From CAVVKW01 sp963761705 (GTDB lineage Bacteria; Verrucomicrobiota; Verrucomicrobiia; Chthoniobacterales; JAATET01), in the NCBI GenBank assembly GCA_963761705.1, contig CAVXHK010000003.1, positions 372,001-436,000 on the forward strand: a stretch of DNA of 64,000 nt, in the 5' to 3' direction. The translations under genes and the position numbers were made by a program. Under the pieces are notes generated by a model. It saw only the letters and a program-made list of their open reading frames with translations, was not told the DNA's origin and did not search any database. Within the stretch, counting starts at the first letter, position 1. Each line of letters opens with the position of its first letter. Below, piece by piece: positions 8,229 to 16,700 of this stretch.

Positions 8229-9283
8229 CCGCTCTCGTTGCCATGCTTTCCCTCGCCGTGATTTCCATTGGCCGCGTCCCGCCCATTGGCGCGGATTTTC
8301 AGCCCCGTTTCCAACGCGGCGTCGTGCTCGCCCACAACCACAGCGTCGAGCGTGGCTACGGCAGTGAAATGGCGGCGAGATCGCTCGAAGAACTCAAAAA
8401 GCTCGGCGTCGACAGCGTGACGATCATCCCGCTTGGCTACAGCTTCAACGTCGAGGATCCGCGGATTTTCGGCTACACGGGCGAGGATCTCACGATGACG
8501 CCCGACAGCATCCGGCGAATGATCCGGTCGGCGCACGCGGCGGGCCTGGCGGTGACGCTGGCACCGCAAATCTGGATCGGGATGTACGGCGCGCGCGGCG
8601 ATTGGCGGGGCGACGTGCGGATGAAGAGCGGTGGGGAATGGCGGGAATGGTTCGCGGCCTACACCGAATTCATCCTGACGTGGGCGCGGATGGCTCAGGA
8701 GGAAGGGGTGGAGCTTTTCAGCGTCGGTAGCGAGATGCGGACGTCCACGGAACTGCGCCCGGCGGATTGGCGGCAGGTCATCCTCGACGTGCGGGGGGTT
8801 TACGAGGGGCCGTGCACCTACTCGGCGAACTGGGCGGAGGAGATCGACTATATCGATTTCTGGGACCTGCTGGAATACATCGGCGTTTCGTTTTATTTCC
8901 CCATCGGCGGCGGGACGCTGGAGGATCGGTTGACGGAAGCCGCCAAGGCGCGGGACCACGTGGCGGAGGTGGCGGCGCGCTTCAACAAGCCGGTTCTCTT
9001 CCTGGAAGCCGGGTTTCGCAGCATCCCGGGCGCGGGTCTCAAGCCGCACTCGTGGCGTGACGACCTGCCGCCGCCGGTCGATCTCGAAGAACAGCGGGTG
9101 AGCTTTGAAGTTCTGTTCCGAACTTTTTGGGATCAAGGTTGGTTCTACGGCTTCTACTGGTGGCATTGGTTCTCAGATCTCGATTACCACCCGCAGCCGC
9201 CGACCGATTTCCAATTCCGCGACAAACCCGCCGCCGACGTCCTGCGCGACTTCTACGCCCAACCCGATCCACGCCAACCATGA
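8225..9283 (+). CDS. GH113-like TIM-barrel glycoside hydrolase
   Basis: The protein has 352 residues with a short hydrophobic N-terminus that may act as a signal peptide. The barrel pattern matches GH113 (beta-mannanase-like) enzymes: GVVLAHNHSVERGYGS at the start, ELKKLGVDSVTIIP on strand 2, the acid/base in SVGSEM (Glu170), and the nucleophile in PVLFLEAGF (Glu261), with a Trp-rich end (FYGFYWWHWF). In cellulose operons an endoglucanase (BcsZ) trims chains during export; this enzyme is well placed for that role. ATGA overlaps join it to the genes on both sides. The actual substrate linkage cannot be read from the sequence. Confidence 0.75.
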   Translation: MTALVAMLSLAVISIGRVPPIGADFQPRFQRGVVLAHNHSVERGYGSEMAARSLEELKKLGVDSVTIIPLGYSFNVEDPRIFGYTGEDLTMTPDSIRRMIRSAHAAGLAVTLAPQIWIGMYGARGDWRGDVRMKSGGEWREWFAAYTEFILTWARMAQEEGVELFSVGSEMRTSTELRPADWRQVILDVRGVYEGPCTYSANWAEEIDYIDFWDLLEYIGVSFYFPIGGGTLEDRLTEAAKARDHVAEVAARFNKPVLFLEAGFRSIPGAGLKPHSWRDDLPPPVDLEEQRVSFEVLFRTFWDQGWFYGFYWWHWFSDLDYHPQPPTDFQFRDKPAADVLRDFYAQPDPRQP

Positions 9284-12200
9284 AAACGATCCTCGCAATC
9301 CTAGCCTTTGCCGCGACCGCGAGTGCCCAGACGACGTCGACTTTCCTCGGGGGGCCAGGTGATTTTAGCGATCCGCTGAATTGGGACACGAATCCGGTCT
9401 ATCCCAATAACGGCCAACCGGGTGCCGCGGACACCTACGCCGCGATCATCGCCGGCGGCGACGTGACGCTCGACGTCGACGTCACGCTCGACTCGCTGAA
9501 CTTCTCGGCGGCCTCGTTGGCTTCCGTCGGAACGAAGACGATCACGGCGGCGACGACGTTGGGCAATGGAGCGGTCTTCGCGGGAGGCGTCACGCGGTTG
9601 GGTAGTTCGGCGGCGCTTTCGGGTGGGGCGAGCGCGGCGTTTGTGAACGTCGTGGGCGGAGCGGAAGTGGCGAATCTCGGATCGTTCACGCACACGCAGG
9701 GTGGATCGAGCGACACGGGCATCATCCTCAATTCGGACGGACTCGGCGGCGGATCGACCTTCCGCAATGCGTCGGCGGCGACCTTCACGGCGGCGACGAC
9801 AACGGCGGGAGCGAGCGTGGGCTTCGGCGCGGCGGCGGTGGGCAACCGATTTGTCAACGAGGGGACGTTCGTGAAATCCGGCACGGCGAATTACGACGTG
9901 AACGTGGCCTTCGTGAATTCGGGGACCTCGCAGGTGCAGGCCGGAACGCTCAAGCTGAACGCGGGCGACGGTGGCTCGACGACGGGCTCGCAGACGGTCG
10001 CCGGGACGCTGGCGCTGAGCGGCGGGTTCAACTTCAACTCGGGGTCCGGGGTGGCGGGCGGGGGAACGCTCACGAACAACAGCGGCACGACGACCTTCGC
10101 GGCGGGCAGCAATTTGTCGGTCGCGACGCTGGAACTCGTCAGCGGCAACGTCGTCGTCGAAAGCGGCGTCGCGTTTGGGTCGTCGAATCTGGCGGTGAAT
10201 GGCGGGACGCTCACGAGCAACGCCGACCACACGTTCTCGAACTCGACGTTCACCGACGGCGGGGCGGTGCTCGGCGCGGGCGACGTGACGTTCGCGACCG
10301 CGGCGACGTTCGACGGGTCGACCTACACCTTCGGCGGCACGGGGACGAAAACGTTCGCAACGGACGTGAGCTTTTCGACGATTTCGACCGATCAATACTT
10401 CAACGTGAACGGCGGCTCGGAGGTCGTGAACCTCTCCGAATTCACGCAGGCCCGGCTCGGGAGCGGCGAGAGCGCGATCGTTCTCAACGCGGACTCGACG
10501 GGCGGCGGGTCGGTTTTTCGGAACTCGGGGACGTTCATCGCGAACGCGAGCGGCGGCGACGCGAGCATCGGCCGGGCGGTGCCGGATGCCGGGAATCAAT
10601 TTTTGAATGAAGGGACTTTTCAGAAATTTGGTTCGAACGTGTATTCGGTCGACGTGGCGTTCGCGAATTCCGGCACGCTCGACGTCGACCAAGGGACGAT
10701 GAACCTCACCGCGGGCGACGGCGGCTCGACGACCGGAGCGGCGATCATCCGGGGCGCGTCGGTCCTTGGGCTGAGCGGCGGGTTCACGTTCGATTCGGGT
10801 TCGACGGTCGACTCCGGGACGTTGCGGGTGAACAGCGACGCGCTCACCTTTGCCGCCGGATCGGCGTTGAGGTCGGACCGGCTGGAACTCGTGAGCGGAA
10901 CGACGACGCTGGCATCCGGCAGCACGCTGGGGAGCGGCACGGACCTGGCGGTCCGGGGTGGAACGCTGGTAGCCGACATCGATCACACGTTCACCGGTGC
11001 GAGCTTCGCGAATGGCGGGACCGTCGCTGGAGCCGGAGCGCTCGAGTTCGTGGGCACGACCGTGTTCGACGGGGCGAGCTACACGTTTGGCGGGACGGGC
11101 GCGAAGACGTTCAACGGCACGACCGCGATCTCCGCCGGGGCGACGGATCAATTTTTCAACGTCAACGGTGGAACGACCGTCGCGAATGGCGGGACGTTCA
11201 CGCAGACGAAGACGGGCTTGGGGGCGAGCTCAATCGTGCTGAATGCGGACGAGGCCGGGGGAGCTTCGCAATTTGTGAATGGCCCGGGCGCGATTTTCAC
11301 GGCGAACGTCCTGAACGGCGAGGCGAGCGTTGGTTTCGCGAAGGAGACGGCGGGGAACGTCTTCGTCAACAACGGGACGTTCAACAAGTCCGGCACCGGA
11401 ACCTACGCGGCGAACGTGGCGTTTCGAAACAATGCCGACGTCTCGGTGCAGCAGGGGACCCTGAATCTCAACGCGGGCGACGGCGGGGCGACGAACGGCG
11501 TTTATGCCGTCAGCAACGGGGCGACTCTCGGTCTGAGCGGATCGTTCACGTTCGGAAGCGGCTCCTCGGTCGCGGGGGCGGGCACGTTGCTGGTGAAAAG
11601 CGGCGACACGACCTTCGGCTCCGGGAGTGCGCTCGACCCGCAGACGCTGCGCCTGCTGAGCGGCACGACCACGATGGCCGCCGGGAGCACGCTGGGGTCC
11701 GGCGCCGTGCAGGTGGCGGGCGGGACGCTGCAGCTCGACATCTCGCACACGTTTCAGGGCGCGGCGTTTTCGAACGGCGGTTCCGTCACCGGCAGCGGGG
11801 CGGCGACCTTTGCCGGGACGACGACGTTCGATGGGAGTAGTCCGACGCTGGGCGGATCGGGTGGTAAGCGGTTCGTGGGTAACGCCATCCTGGCAGCGGG
11901 TGCCACGGACCAATTTCTCAACATTAACGGTGGGACGACCGTGACGAACGACGGTGGCTTCACGCAGCGGCGGATCGGTGCGGGTGAAAGTCAGATCGTT
12001 CTCAACGCCGACGGAGCGGGCGGAACGTCACGTTTCGTCAACGCGGGGGTCTTCGTAGCCGACGTTCAGACGGGAGCGGCTGGTATCGGATTCGGCGACG
12101 CGGCGGCGACCCTCGCCTTCGAAAACACCGGGACGTTTGCCAAGGAAGGTGCCGGCGAATACAACGCCAACGTAGCCGTTCACAATCTGGGGCCAGGGCG

Positions 12201-12834
12201 GGTGCTGGTGGAGGAGGGCGTTCTAAACCTGAACGCGGGCAGTGGCAGCGGCGTGGCTTCCGGGGACTATCGGATAGCGGCTGGTTCGACGCTGGGTCTG
12301 GCAGGGACGAATCTGTTCGGGTCCGGGGTGGATGTCTCGGGTGCGGGAACGGTGATCGTCCGGGCGGGGACGACGGAATTTCGCGGCGGGAGTGGGTTCG
12401 GCGCGGGTGCGCTCGAGCTCCGCGGCGGGACGACGACCTTCGACGCGGGCAGCACGATCGGATCGACGGCTTTGCGGATCGCGGGAGGGGCGCTCGAGTC
12501 GAACGTCGCGAAGACGTTCACCGGAACCACGTTCACCAACACGGGAGCGGTCACCGGATCGGGCGCGACGACCTTCGCCGGGACGACTTCGTTCGACGGG
12601 GGAAGTTACATTTTCGGCGGCAGCGGGACGAAAACGTTCAGCGGCACGACGGTGATCGCGGCGGGCGCGACGGATCAATTTATCGACGTCCGGGGCGGCG
12701 CGCAGGTCGTGAATACCGGGAGCTTCACCCAGCGGCGGACCGGGGCGGGTCTCAGCAGCCTCGTTCTCAACTCGGACTCGGCCGGGCCGCGACCTTTCGC
12801 AACGCGACCGGGGCGTTCTTCACCGCGGACGTGA
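9280..12834 (+). CDS. Giant repeat surface protein, N-terminal part (frameshifted)
   Basis: The protein starts with a clear signal peptide (MKTILAILAFAATASAQ) and continues as Gly/Ala/Ser/Thr-rich repeats of about 252-255 residues, each with motifs such as NEGTFxKxGT, LNLNAGDGG, SGTTTxAxGSTLGS and YTFGGTGTKTF. This is the beta-helical, autotransporter-like repeat style of secreted surface proteins. The frame ends in a non-repeat tail beginning about 12785, exactly where a repeat should read on, and the missing part continues in the next frame from about 12788. The complete gene would therefore run 9280-14078 (about 1,600 residues) and end in a PEP-CTERM signal. It is coupled to the glycosidase gene by an ATGA overlap. 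Confidence 0.8.
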   Translation: MKTILAILAFAATASAQTTSTFLGGPGDFSDPLNWDTNPVYPNNGQPGAADTYAAIIAGGDVTLDVDVTLDSLNFSAASLASVGTKTITAATTLGNGAVFAGGVTRLGSSAALSGGASAAFVNVVGGAEVANLGSFTHTQGGSSDTGIILNSDGLGGGSTFRNASAATFTAATTTAGASVGFGAAAVGNRFVNEGTFVKSGTANYDVNVAFVNSGTSQVQAGTLKLNAGDGGSTTGSQTVAGTLALSGGFNFNSGSGVAGGGTLTNNSGTTTFAAGSNLSVATLELVSGNVVVESGVAFGSSNLAVNGGTLTSNADHTFSNSTFTDGGAVLGAGDVTFATAATFDGSTYTFGGTGTKTFATDVSFSTISTDQYFNVNGGSEVVNLSEFTQARLGSGESAIVLNADSTGGGSVFRNSGTFIANASGGDASIGRAVPDAGNQFLNEGTFQKFGSNVYSVDVAFANSGTLDVDQGTMNLTAGDGGSTTGAAIIRGASVLGLSGGFTFDSGSTVDSGTLRVNSDALTFAAGSALRSDRLELVSGTTTLASGSTLGSGTDLAVRGGTLVADIDHTFTGASFANGGTVAGAGALEFVGTTVFDGASYTFGGTGAKTFNGTTAISAGATDQFFNVNGGTTVANGGTFTQTKTGLGASSIVLNADEAGGASQFVNGPGAIFTANVLNGEASVGFAKETAGNVFVNNGTFNKSGTGTYAANVAFRNNADVSVQQGTLNLNAGDGGATNGVYAVSNGATLGLSGSFTFGSGSSVAGAGTLLVKSGDTTFGSGSALDPQTLRLLSGTTTMAAGSTLGSGAVQVAGGTLQLDISHTFQGAAFSNGGSVTGSGAATFAGTTTFDGSSPTLGGSGGKRFVGNAILAAGATDQFLNINGGTTVTNDGGFTQRRIGAGESQIVLNADGAGGTSRFVNAGVFVADVQTGAAGIGFGDAAATLAFENTGTFAKEGAGEYNANVAVHNLGPGRVLVEEGVLNLNAGSGSGVASGDYRIAAGSTLGLAGTNLFGSGVDVSGAGTVIVRAGTTEFRGGSGFGAGALELRGGTTTFDAGSTIGSTALRIAGGALESNVAKTFTGTTFTNTGAVTGSGATTFAGTTSFDGGSYIFGGSGTKTFSGTTVIAAGATDQFIDVRGGAQVVNTGSFTQRRTGAGLSSLVLNSDSAGPRPFATRPGRSSPRT

Positions 12835-13000
12835 CGACGGGGATCGCCGCGGTCGGTTTCGGGAACGCGGATCCCGGCAATCGCTTCATCAACCAAGGTT
12901 TTCTCAACAAGACGGGCGCGGGGACCTACCAGACGAACGTGGTGCTGGAGAACACGGGGACGGTGATCGTCGGTGCCGGGACGCTGGCGGCGACGGCGGG
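9634..13000 (+). repeat. Five tandem coding repeats of about 756-765 bp
   Basis: Equivalent codons (the Asp in the TDQF/TDQY segment, or its counterpart in unit 1) fall at 9634, 10390, 11146, 11908 and 12673, giving periods of 756, 756, 762 and 765 bases. Units are diverged at the DNA level but keep the same order of motifs. The fifth unit is truncated and carries the frameshift, then passes into the unique C-terminal region. Confidence 0.85.
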
Positions 13001-14078
13001 GATCACGGGTAACGGGACGGTCGACATCAACGCGAACGCCGTCCTCGATCTCTCGGAGAACGTTCATCACAGCGAGATTGGCCAGCTCCAGCACAAGGGC
13101 GCGAATCTCGCGCTTGGCTCGAACGATGTCGTCGTCTCCGGCGATTACACGAACCCGAATTTCGGCAGCGGAAACGCCTTCGACCGCCGTTCGAACGTCA
13201 CCGGCACCGGACAGATCCTCGCGGGCGGCAACGCGACGCTGGTGGCCACGGGCGACGCGGCGGGCGGCACGATCGTCTTCGGAACGGTCCACGTTGGCGA
13301 CACGGTCTCGAAGTCCTACGCGTTGGCGAACACCGGCACGAGTGGCGCGGCGATCCGCGGCGGGCTACAGACGAACGTGAACGGCGGCAACCTCACGGAC
13401 TCCCGGCTAAGCGGGAGCGGAGTGACGGCGGGAAACTTCGGTCCGGTCGCGGCGGGTGGGGCAACGGCGGCTCGGGACGTGACCCTGACCGCGGCGACCG
13501 CGGGAGCGCTGACGGGGCAGTCGATTCACGTCGCGACAAATTTCGACAACGTGGCGGCAATCGATCTGGCGATCACCGGGGCGGTGAACTTTTTCGCCGA
13601 GCCCGTGCTGACGAAGGTGTCCGGGGACGCTGTTTTCACGATGGATTCCGCGACGCGCTACACGATCGATTTCGGGACGCTCGACGTGGCGAACAGCTTG
13701 CGCTCGATCAATCTGGCGCTGGAGAATTTCCTGAGGGATCCCGTTTTCCAGGACGCGCTTGGCGGCACTTTCGACCTCTCGGGACTCACGGCGTTCGACG
13801 CGACGGGCTTCGCCGCGTTCGCGGGACTGGCGGGCGGCGGCGAGCGGACGGGCTACAACGTGGCGATCGACCCCGGCCCGCTCGGCAACGGCGTCTACGC
13901 GGAATCGCTTTTCTACGATCCGACGAGCGCGAACGGATCGGGAACGTCGAATCTGGCCCAGATCGAGCTGGCGTTCCGCGCGACGGTCGTGCCGGAGCCA
14001 TCGACCATCGCGCTGGTCGTGATCGCGCTCAGCCTGCTCGCTTGGAACGCTCGCCGCCGAGTCTCCACCAACCGATGA
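12831..14078 (+). CDS. Giant repeat surface protein, C-terminal part with PEP-CTERM signal
   Basis: This frame continues the fifth repeat (FGNADPGNRFINQGFLNKTG) that the upstream frame loses. Its usable frame begins about 12788, before the nominal start. After the repeat comes a unique beta-rich domain of about 350 residues, then VPEPSTIALVV, a hydrophobic helix and an RRR cluster, which is a textbook PEP-CTERM sorting signal recognised by exosortase. The signal predicts export, then cleavage and attachment at the cell surface. Having no good start of its own, it is best seen as the 3' half of the gene beginning at 9280, lost by a one-base deletion or a sequence error. Its last 50 bases overlap the end of the convergent GH5 gene. 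Confidence 0.75.
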   Translation: MTTGIAAVGFGNADPGNRFINQGFLNKTGAGTYQTNVVLENTGTVIVGAGTLAATAGITGNGTVDINANAVLDLSENVHHSEIGQLQHKGANLALGSNDVVVSGDYTNPNFGSGNAFDRRSNVTGTGQILAGGNATLVATGDAAGGTIVFGTVHVGDTVSKSYALANTGTSGAAIRGGLQTNVNGGNLTDSRLSGSGVTAGNFGPVAAGGATAARDVTLTAATAGALTGQSIHVATNFDNVAAIDLAITGAVNFFAEPVLTKVSGDAVFTMDSATRYTIDFGTLDVANSLRSINLALENFLRDPVFQDALGGTFDLSGLTAFDATGFAAFAGLAGGGERTGYNVAIDPGPLGNGVYAESLFYDPTSANGSGTSNLAQIELAFRATVVPEPSTIALVVIALSLLAWNARRRVSTNR

Positions 14079-15198
14079 GTGCCGCCAGTGCGAGCAGGCA
14101 CCAAATTCGCGGCTCGGGGATGGGGTTGAGGTGGTCCTCGAGGATGGCGAGCTGCGGGCGGCCGCTCGCCGCGTTGTCGGCGACCGAGAACGAATATTCG
14201 GCCGGCCACTCACCGGCCGACCAGTAGGTCCACCCCTGCCAGACGTCCTGATTCGCGTCGACGTAATCCAGCATGTTGTCCAGCGCGGCGAGCTGCGGTG
14301 CCCCGGACGAGACGCCAAATTCTCCGAGGAATCCGCGGGCGTTGTTGGCTCGCGCCCAGTTGGTGAAATCCACGAGCCGCTCGGCACCGATGGTTTCGCT
14401 GACGATGCCATCCGTGCTGCCCGACGAATCCGCGTCGAGGTATTGGTGCACCTCGTAGGCGAAGTTGTTGAAGCTGTCGATGACGCCGCCCATCACCTGG
14501 GCGTTCGGCGTGCCGTAGAAATCGCCCGGCGGATTCGTCCAGCTCCACGCGCCGGTGAAGCCATTGCCGGGAACGAGAACGAGGTTTTCCGCGCCGGTGC
14601 CGCGAATCGCGGCGATCGCGGAGTTTGCGGAAGTCAGCCATTCCTCGGTCGTCGCCCCGCCGAAATTCACGCCCTTCGGCTCGTTCATCAGGCCGAAGAT
14701 CACTTTGTCGTTGGCCTTGTAATGGTCGGCGAGCCGCGTCCAGAGATCGGAAAAATGCGCGTCCGTCACGGGTGATCCCATCTGGCCGATGACGTCGCCG
14801 TAGTAGGTGCCGAAATTGTGAACGTCCAGAATGACGTTCGCGCCCACCGCCGTCGCGAAATTGACGAAATTATCGAGTCGGCCGAGTTCGGTCGAGTCGA
14901 GCGCGAGACCGGTCGACGTCTGGATCCGCTCCCAGCGAAAGGGGAGGCGGAAGGTGTTGAACCCCTTGCTGACGAAGTCGATGATGTCGCTCGACCCCGG
15001 GTAGGAGTAGTCGGTCGGCACCGAGCCCGGCAGATTCCCGTCGCCGAACTCCGCGCCGGAGAGATTGACGCCGAAATATTCCAGCTGCGCCCGGGCTTCG
15101 CTCGCGCCGAGCCCGATCAGGCTGGCACCGAAAACTGCCGCTCTTCGCCAACCGGTCAACACGAAGAACCGGATAGCCCCGCTTTCGGCTGGGCGCAA
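14029..15198 (-). CDS. GH5 glycoside hydrolase with PEP-CTERM sorting signal
   Basis: The protein has 389 residues from a TTG at 15198; a GTG at 15162 gives a tighter signal peptide (ending SEARA, then QLEYFG). The catalytic domain shows GH5 features: FRLPFRWERIQ, VILDVHNFG, the acid/base in GLMNEPKG, and the nucleophile in GFLGEFGVSSG, with YWSAGEWP late in the barrel. The C-terminus is IPEPRIW, a hydrophobic helix and a basic ERSKR tail, a PEP-CTERM signal. The enzyme is thus an exported, probably surface-retained beta-glucanase or mannanase. Together with the GH113-like enzyme it suggests remodelling of the polymer made by the neighbouring synthase, or digestion of plant polysaccharide. 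Confidence 0.85.
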   Translation of the reverse strand: MRPAESGAIRFFVLTGWRRAAVFGASLIGLGASEARAQLEYFGVNLSGAEFGDGNLPGSVPTDYSYPGSSDIIDFVSKGFNTFRLPFRWERIQTSTGLALDSTELGRLDNFVNFATAVGANVILDVHNFGTYYGDVIGQMGSPVTDAHFSDLWTRLADHYKANDKVIFGLMNEPKGVNFGGATTEEWLTSANSAIAAIRGTGAENLVLVPGNGFTGAWSWTNPPGDFYGTPNAQVMGGVIDSFNNFAYEVHQYLDADSSGSTDGIVSETIGAERLVDFTNWARANNARGFLGEFGVSSGAPQLAALDNMLDYVDANQDVWQGWTYWSAGEWPAEYSFSVADNAASGRPQLAILEDHLNPIPEPRIWCLLALAALIGWWRLGGERSKRAG

Positions 15199-15317
15199 GC
15201 GGGGATTCCATCCATCTGGGCGTGGGCGTTGCTTGCGGCTCGACGCGTGCTGGCGCGATCCTCCGAATTCAACTTCGCAGAAAGTGGCTTCCCTTTCGCG
15301 CGATGATCGGGGACAAA

Positions 15318-16565
15318 ATGACAGCGATGGGGGAGCAATCGGACAACGATCCAGTCTTGGCGGTGGGGGACCTTTTCGCCCGGTGCAAAGCGTTGGGACC
15401 TCGGGAAGCGGCGGAATTGTTGGCCGATCAGGAGTCGGAAGCGGCGGCGGCGACGCTGGTCGAATTGCTGCCCTCGCAAGCGCGCAAAATTCTCAAGCAG
15501 CTCGGGGACGTCGAGCGAGGGAAGATCTTGGCTGCGGCCCCTCGAGACCGGGTGTTGCACTGGGAGGCCGATACCCGCTATCCCGAGAACTCGGTCGGGC
15601 GGGTGATGGAGCCACCCGTGGCGGTGTTTGGTCCGGACGAGACCGTGGGTGATGTGGTCGACAAACTGCGCGGCATTGTGAAAACGAAGTTCGTGACGTA
15701 TGGCTTCGTGGTCGAGGGAGAGCGGCGGTTGGTCGGGGTGATCACGATGCGCGATCTGCTATTTTCGGATCGGACGCAAAGCGTGCGGGAGATCATGCTC
15801 GCGAACGTTTTTGCTTTGGAAGCGGCAACTCCGTTGATCGACGCGATGAAGGCGACGTTGGATCGACACTACCCGGTGTACCCCGTGTGCGATGGCGAGG
15901 GGGAACTCGTGGGTTTGGTGCGGGGACAGCAGATGTTCGAGCAGCAGGCGGTCGAGTTGAGCGCCCAGGCCGGCAGCATGGTCGGTGTGACGAAGGAGGA
16001 GCGGCTGGCGACACCGTGGCGGCGGAGCCTCCTCTTCCGTCATCCGTGGTTGCAACTGAATCTGCTGACGGCATTCCTGGCCGCTGGGGTGGTGAGCATT
16101 TTTGAAGGGACCATTGAGCAGATCACCGTTTTGGCGGTCTTCCTGCCGGTGCTCGCTGGCCAGTCGGGCAACACCGGCTGCCAAGCGCTGGCGGTTACTT
16201 TGCGGGGGATGACGCTCGGAGAGTTGGTGGCGGGGAGTGGCGCGACTGCGATCGTTAAAGAGGCGCTGCTTGGCTTGCTCAACGGGGCGCTGGTCGGAGT
16301 GACGGCCGGGGTGGGAATGTTCCTCTTCGCGACGTTCGGCGCAGCGGAAGGGCAGGATCACAGTCCGGCGATGCTGGGGGTGGTTGTATTTCTGGCGATG
16401 ATCGGTTCGTGCGTGATCAGCGGGGTGGCCGGTGTGTTGGTGCCGCTTGTTCTCAAGCGGGTTGGCGCCGATCCCGCGACGGCTTCGAGTATTTTCCTGA
16501 CGACGGCGACCGACGTGGTGAGCATGGGGACGTTTCTCGCGTTGGCGACTTGGCTGGTGCTCTGA
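15318..16565 (+). CDS. mgtE: MgtE magnesium transporter
   Basis: The protein has 415 residues from the ATG at 15318, which has GGGGA just upstream; an ATG at 15303 is in frame but lacks such a site. Order of domains: helical MgtE_N (LLPSQARKILKQL, about 20-100), two CBS domains (about 105-225, including RVMEPPVAVFGPDET and REIMLANVFAL), a plug helix, then five membrane helices with the pore signature LAGQSGNTGCQALAV and ATDVVSMGTFL at the end. MgtE is a dimeric Mg2+ channel whose cytosolic domains close it when internal magnesium is high. The N domain is a little shorter than usual. It stands alone, divergent from the GH5 gene. Confidence 0.92.
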   Translation: MTAMGEQSDNDPVLAVGDLFARCKALGPREAAELLADQESEAAAATLVELLPSQARKILKQLGDVERGKILAAAPRDRVLHWEADTRYPENSVGRVMEPPVAVFGPDETVGDVVDKLRGIVKTKFVTYGFVVEGERRLVGVITMRDLLFSDRTQSVREIMLANVFALEAATPLIDAMKATLDRHYPVYPVCDGEGELVGLVRGQQMFEQQAVELSAQAGSMVGVTKEERLATPWRRSLLFRHPWLQLNLLTAFLAAGVVSIFEGTIEQITVLAVFLPVLAGQSGNTGCQALAVTLRGMTLGELVAGSGATAIVKEALLGLLNGALVGVTAGVGMFLFATFGAAEGQDHSPAMLGVVVFLAMIGSCVISGVAGVLVPLVLKRVGADPATASSIFLTTATDVVSMGTFLALATWLVL

Positions 16566-16700
16566 GAGGTTGGGGCTCGACGACGAGAATGTCGCCGTCC
16601 GCCCGTCCCAGCCTGTCATTTTTGAGGGAAGCGAACCTTGCCTGACCGGCTCGGAGGGCTTGCGTCCGCGGACGTTTTCCGGCAGATCGTCTCTTCTCCC

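Noticed and set aside
15199..15317. A magnesium riboswitch upstream of mgtE
   Set aside because: The gap is about 120 bases, partly needed for the GH5 start region, and I could not draw a convincing M-box or ykoK-type structure.
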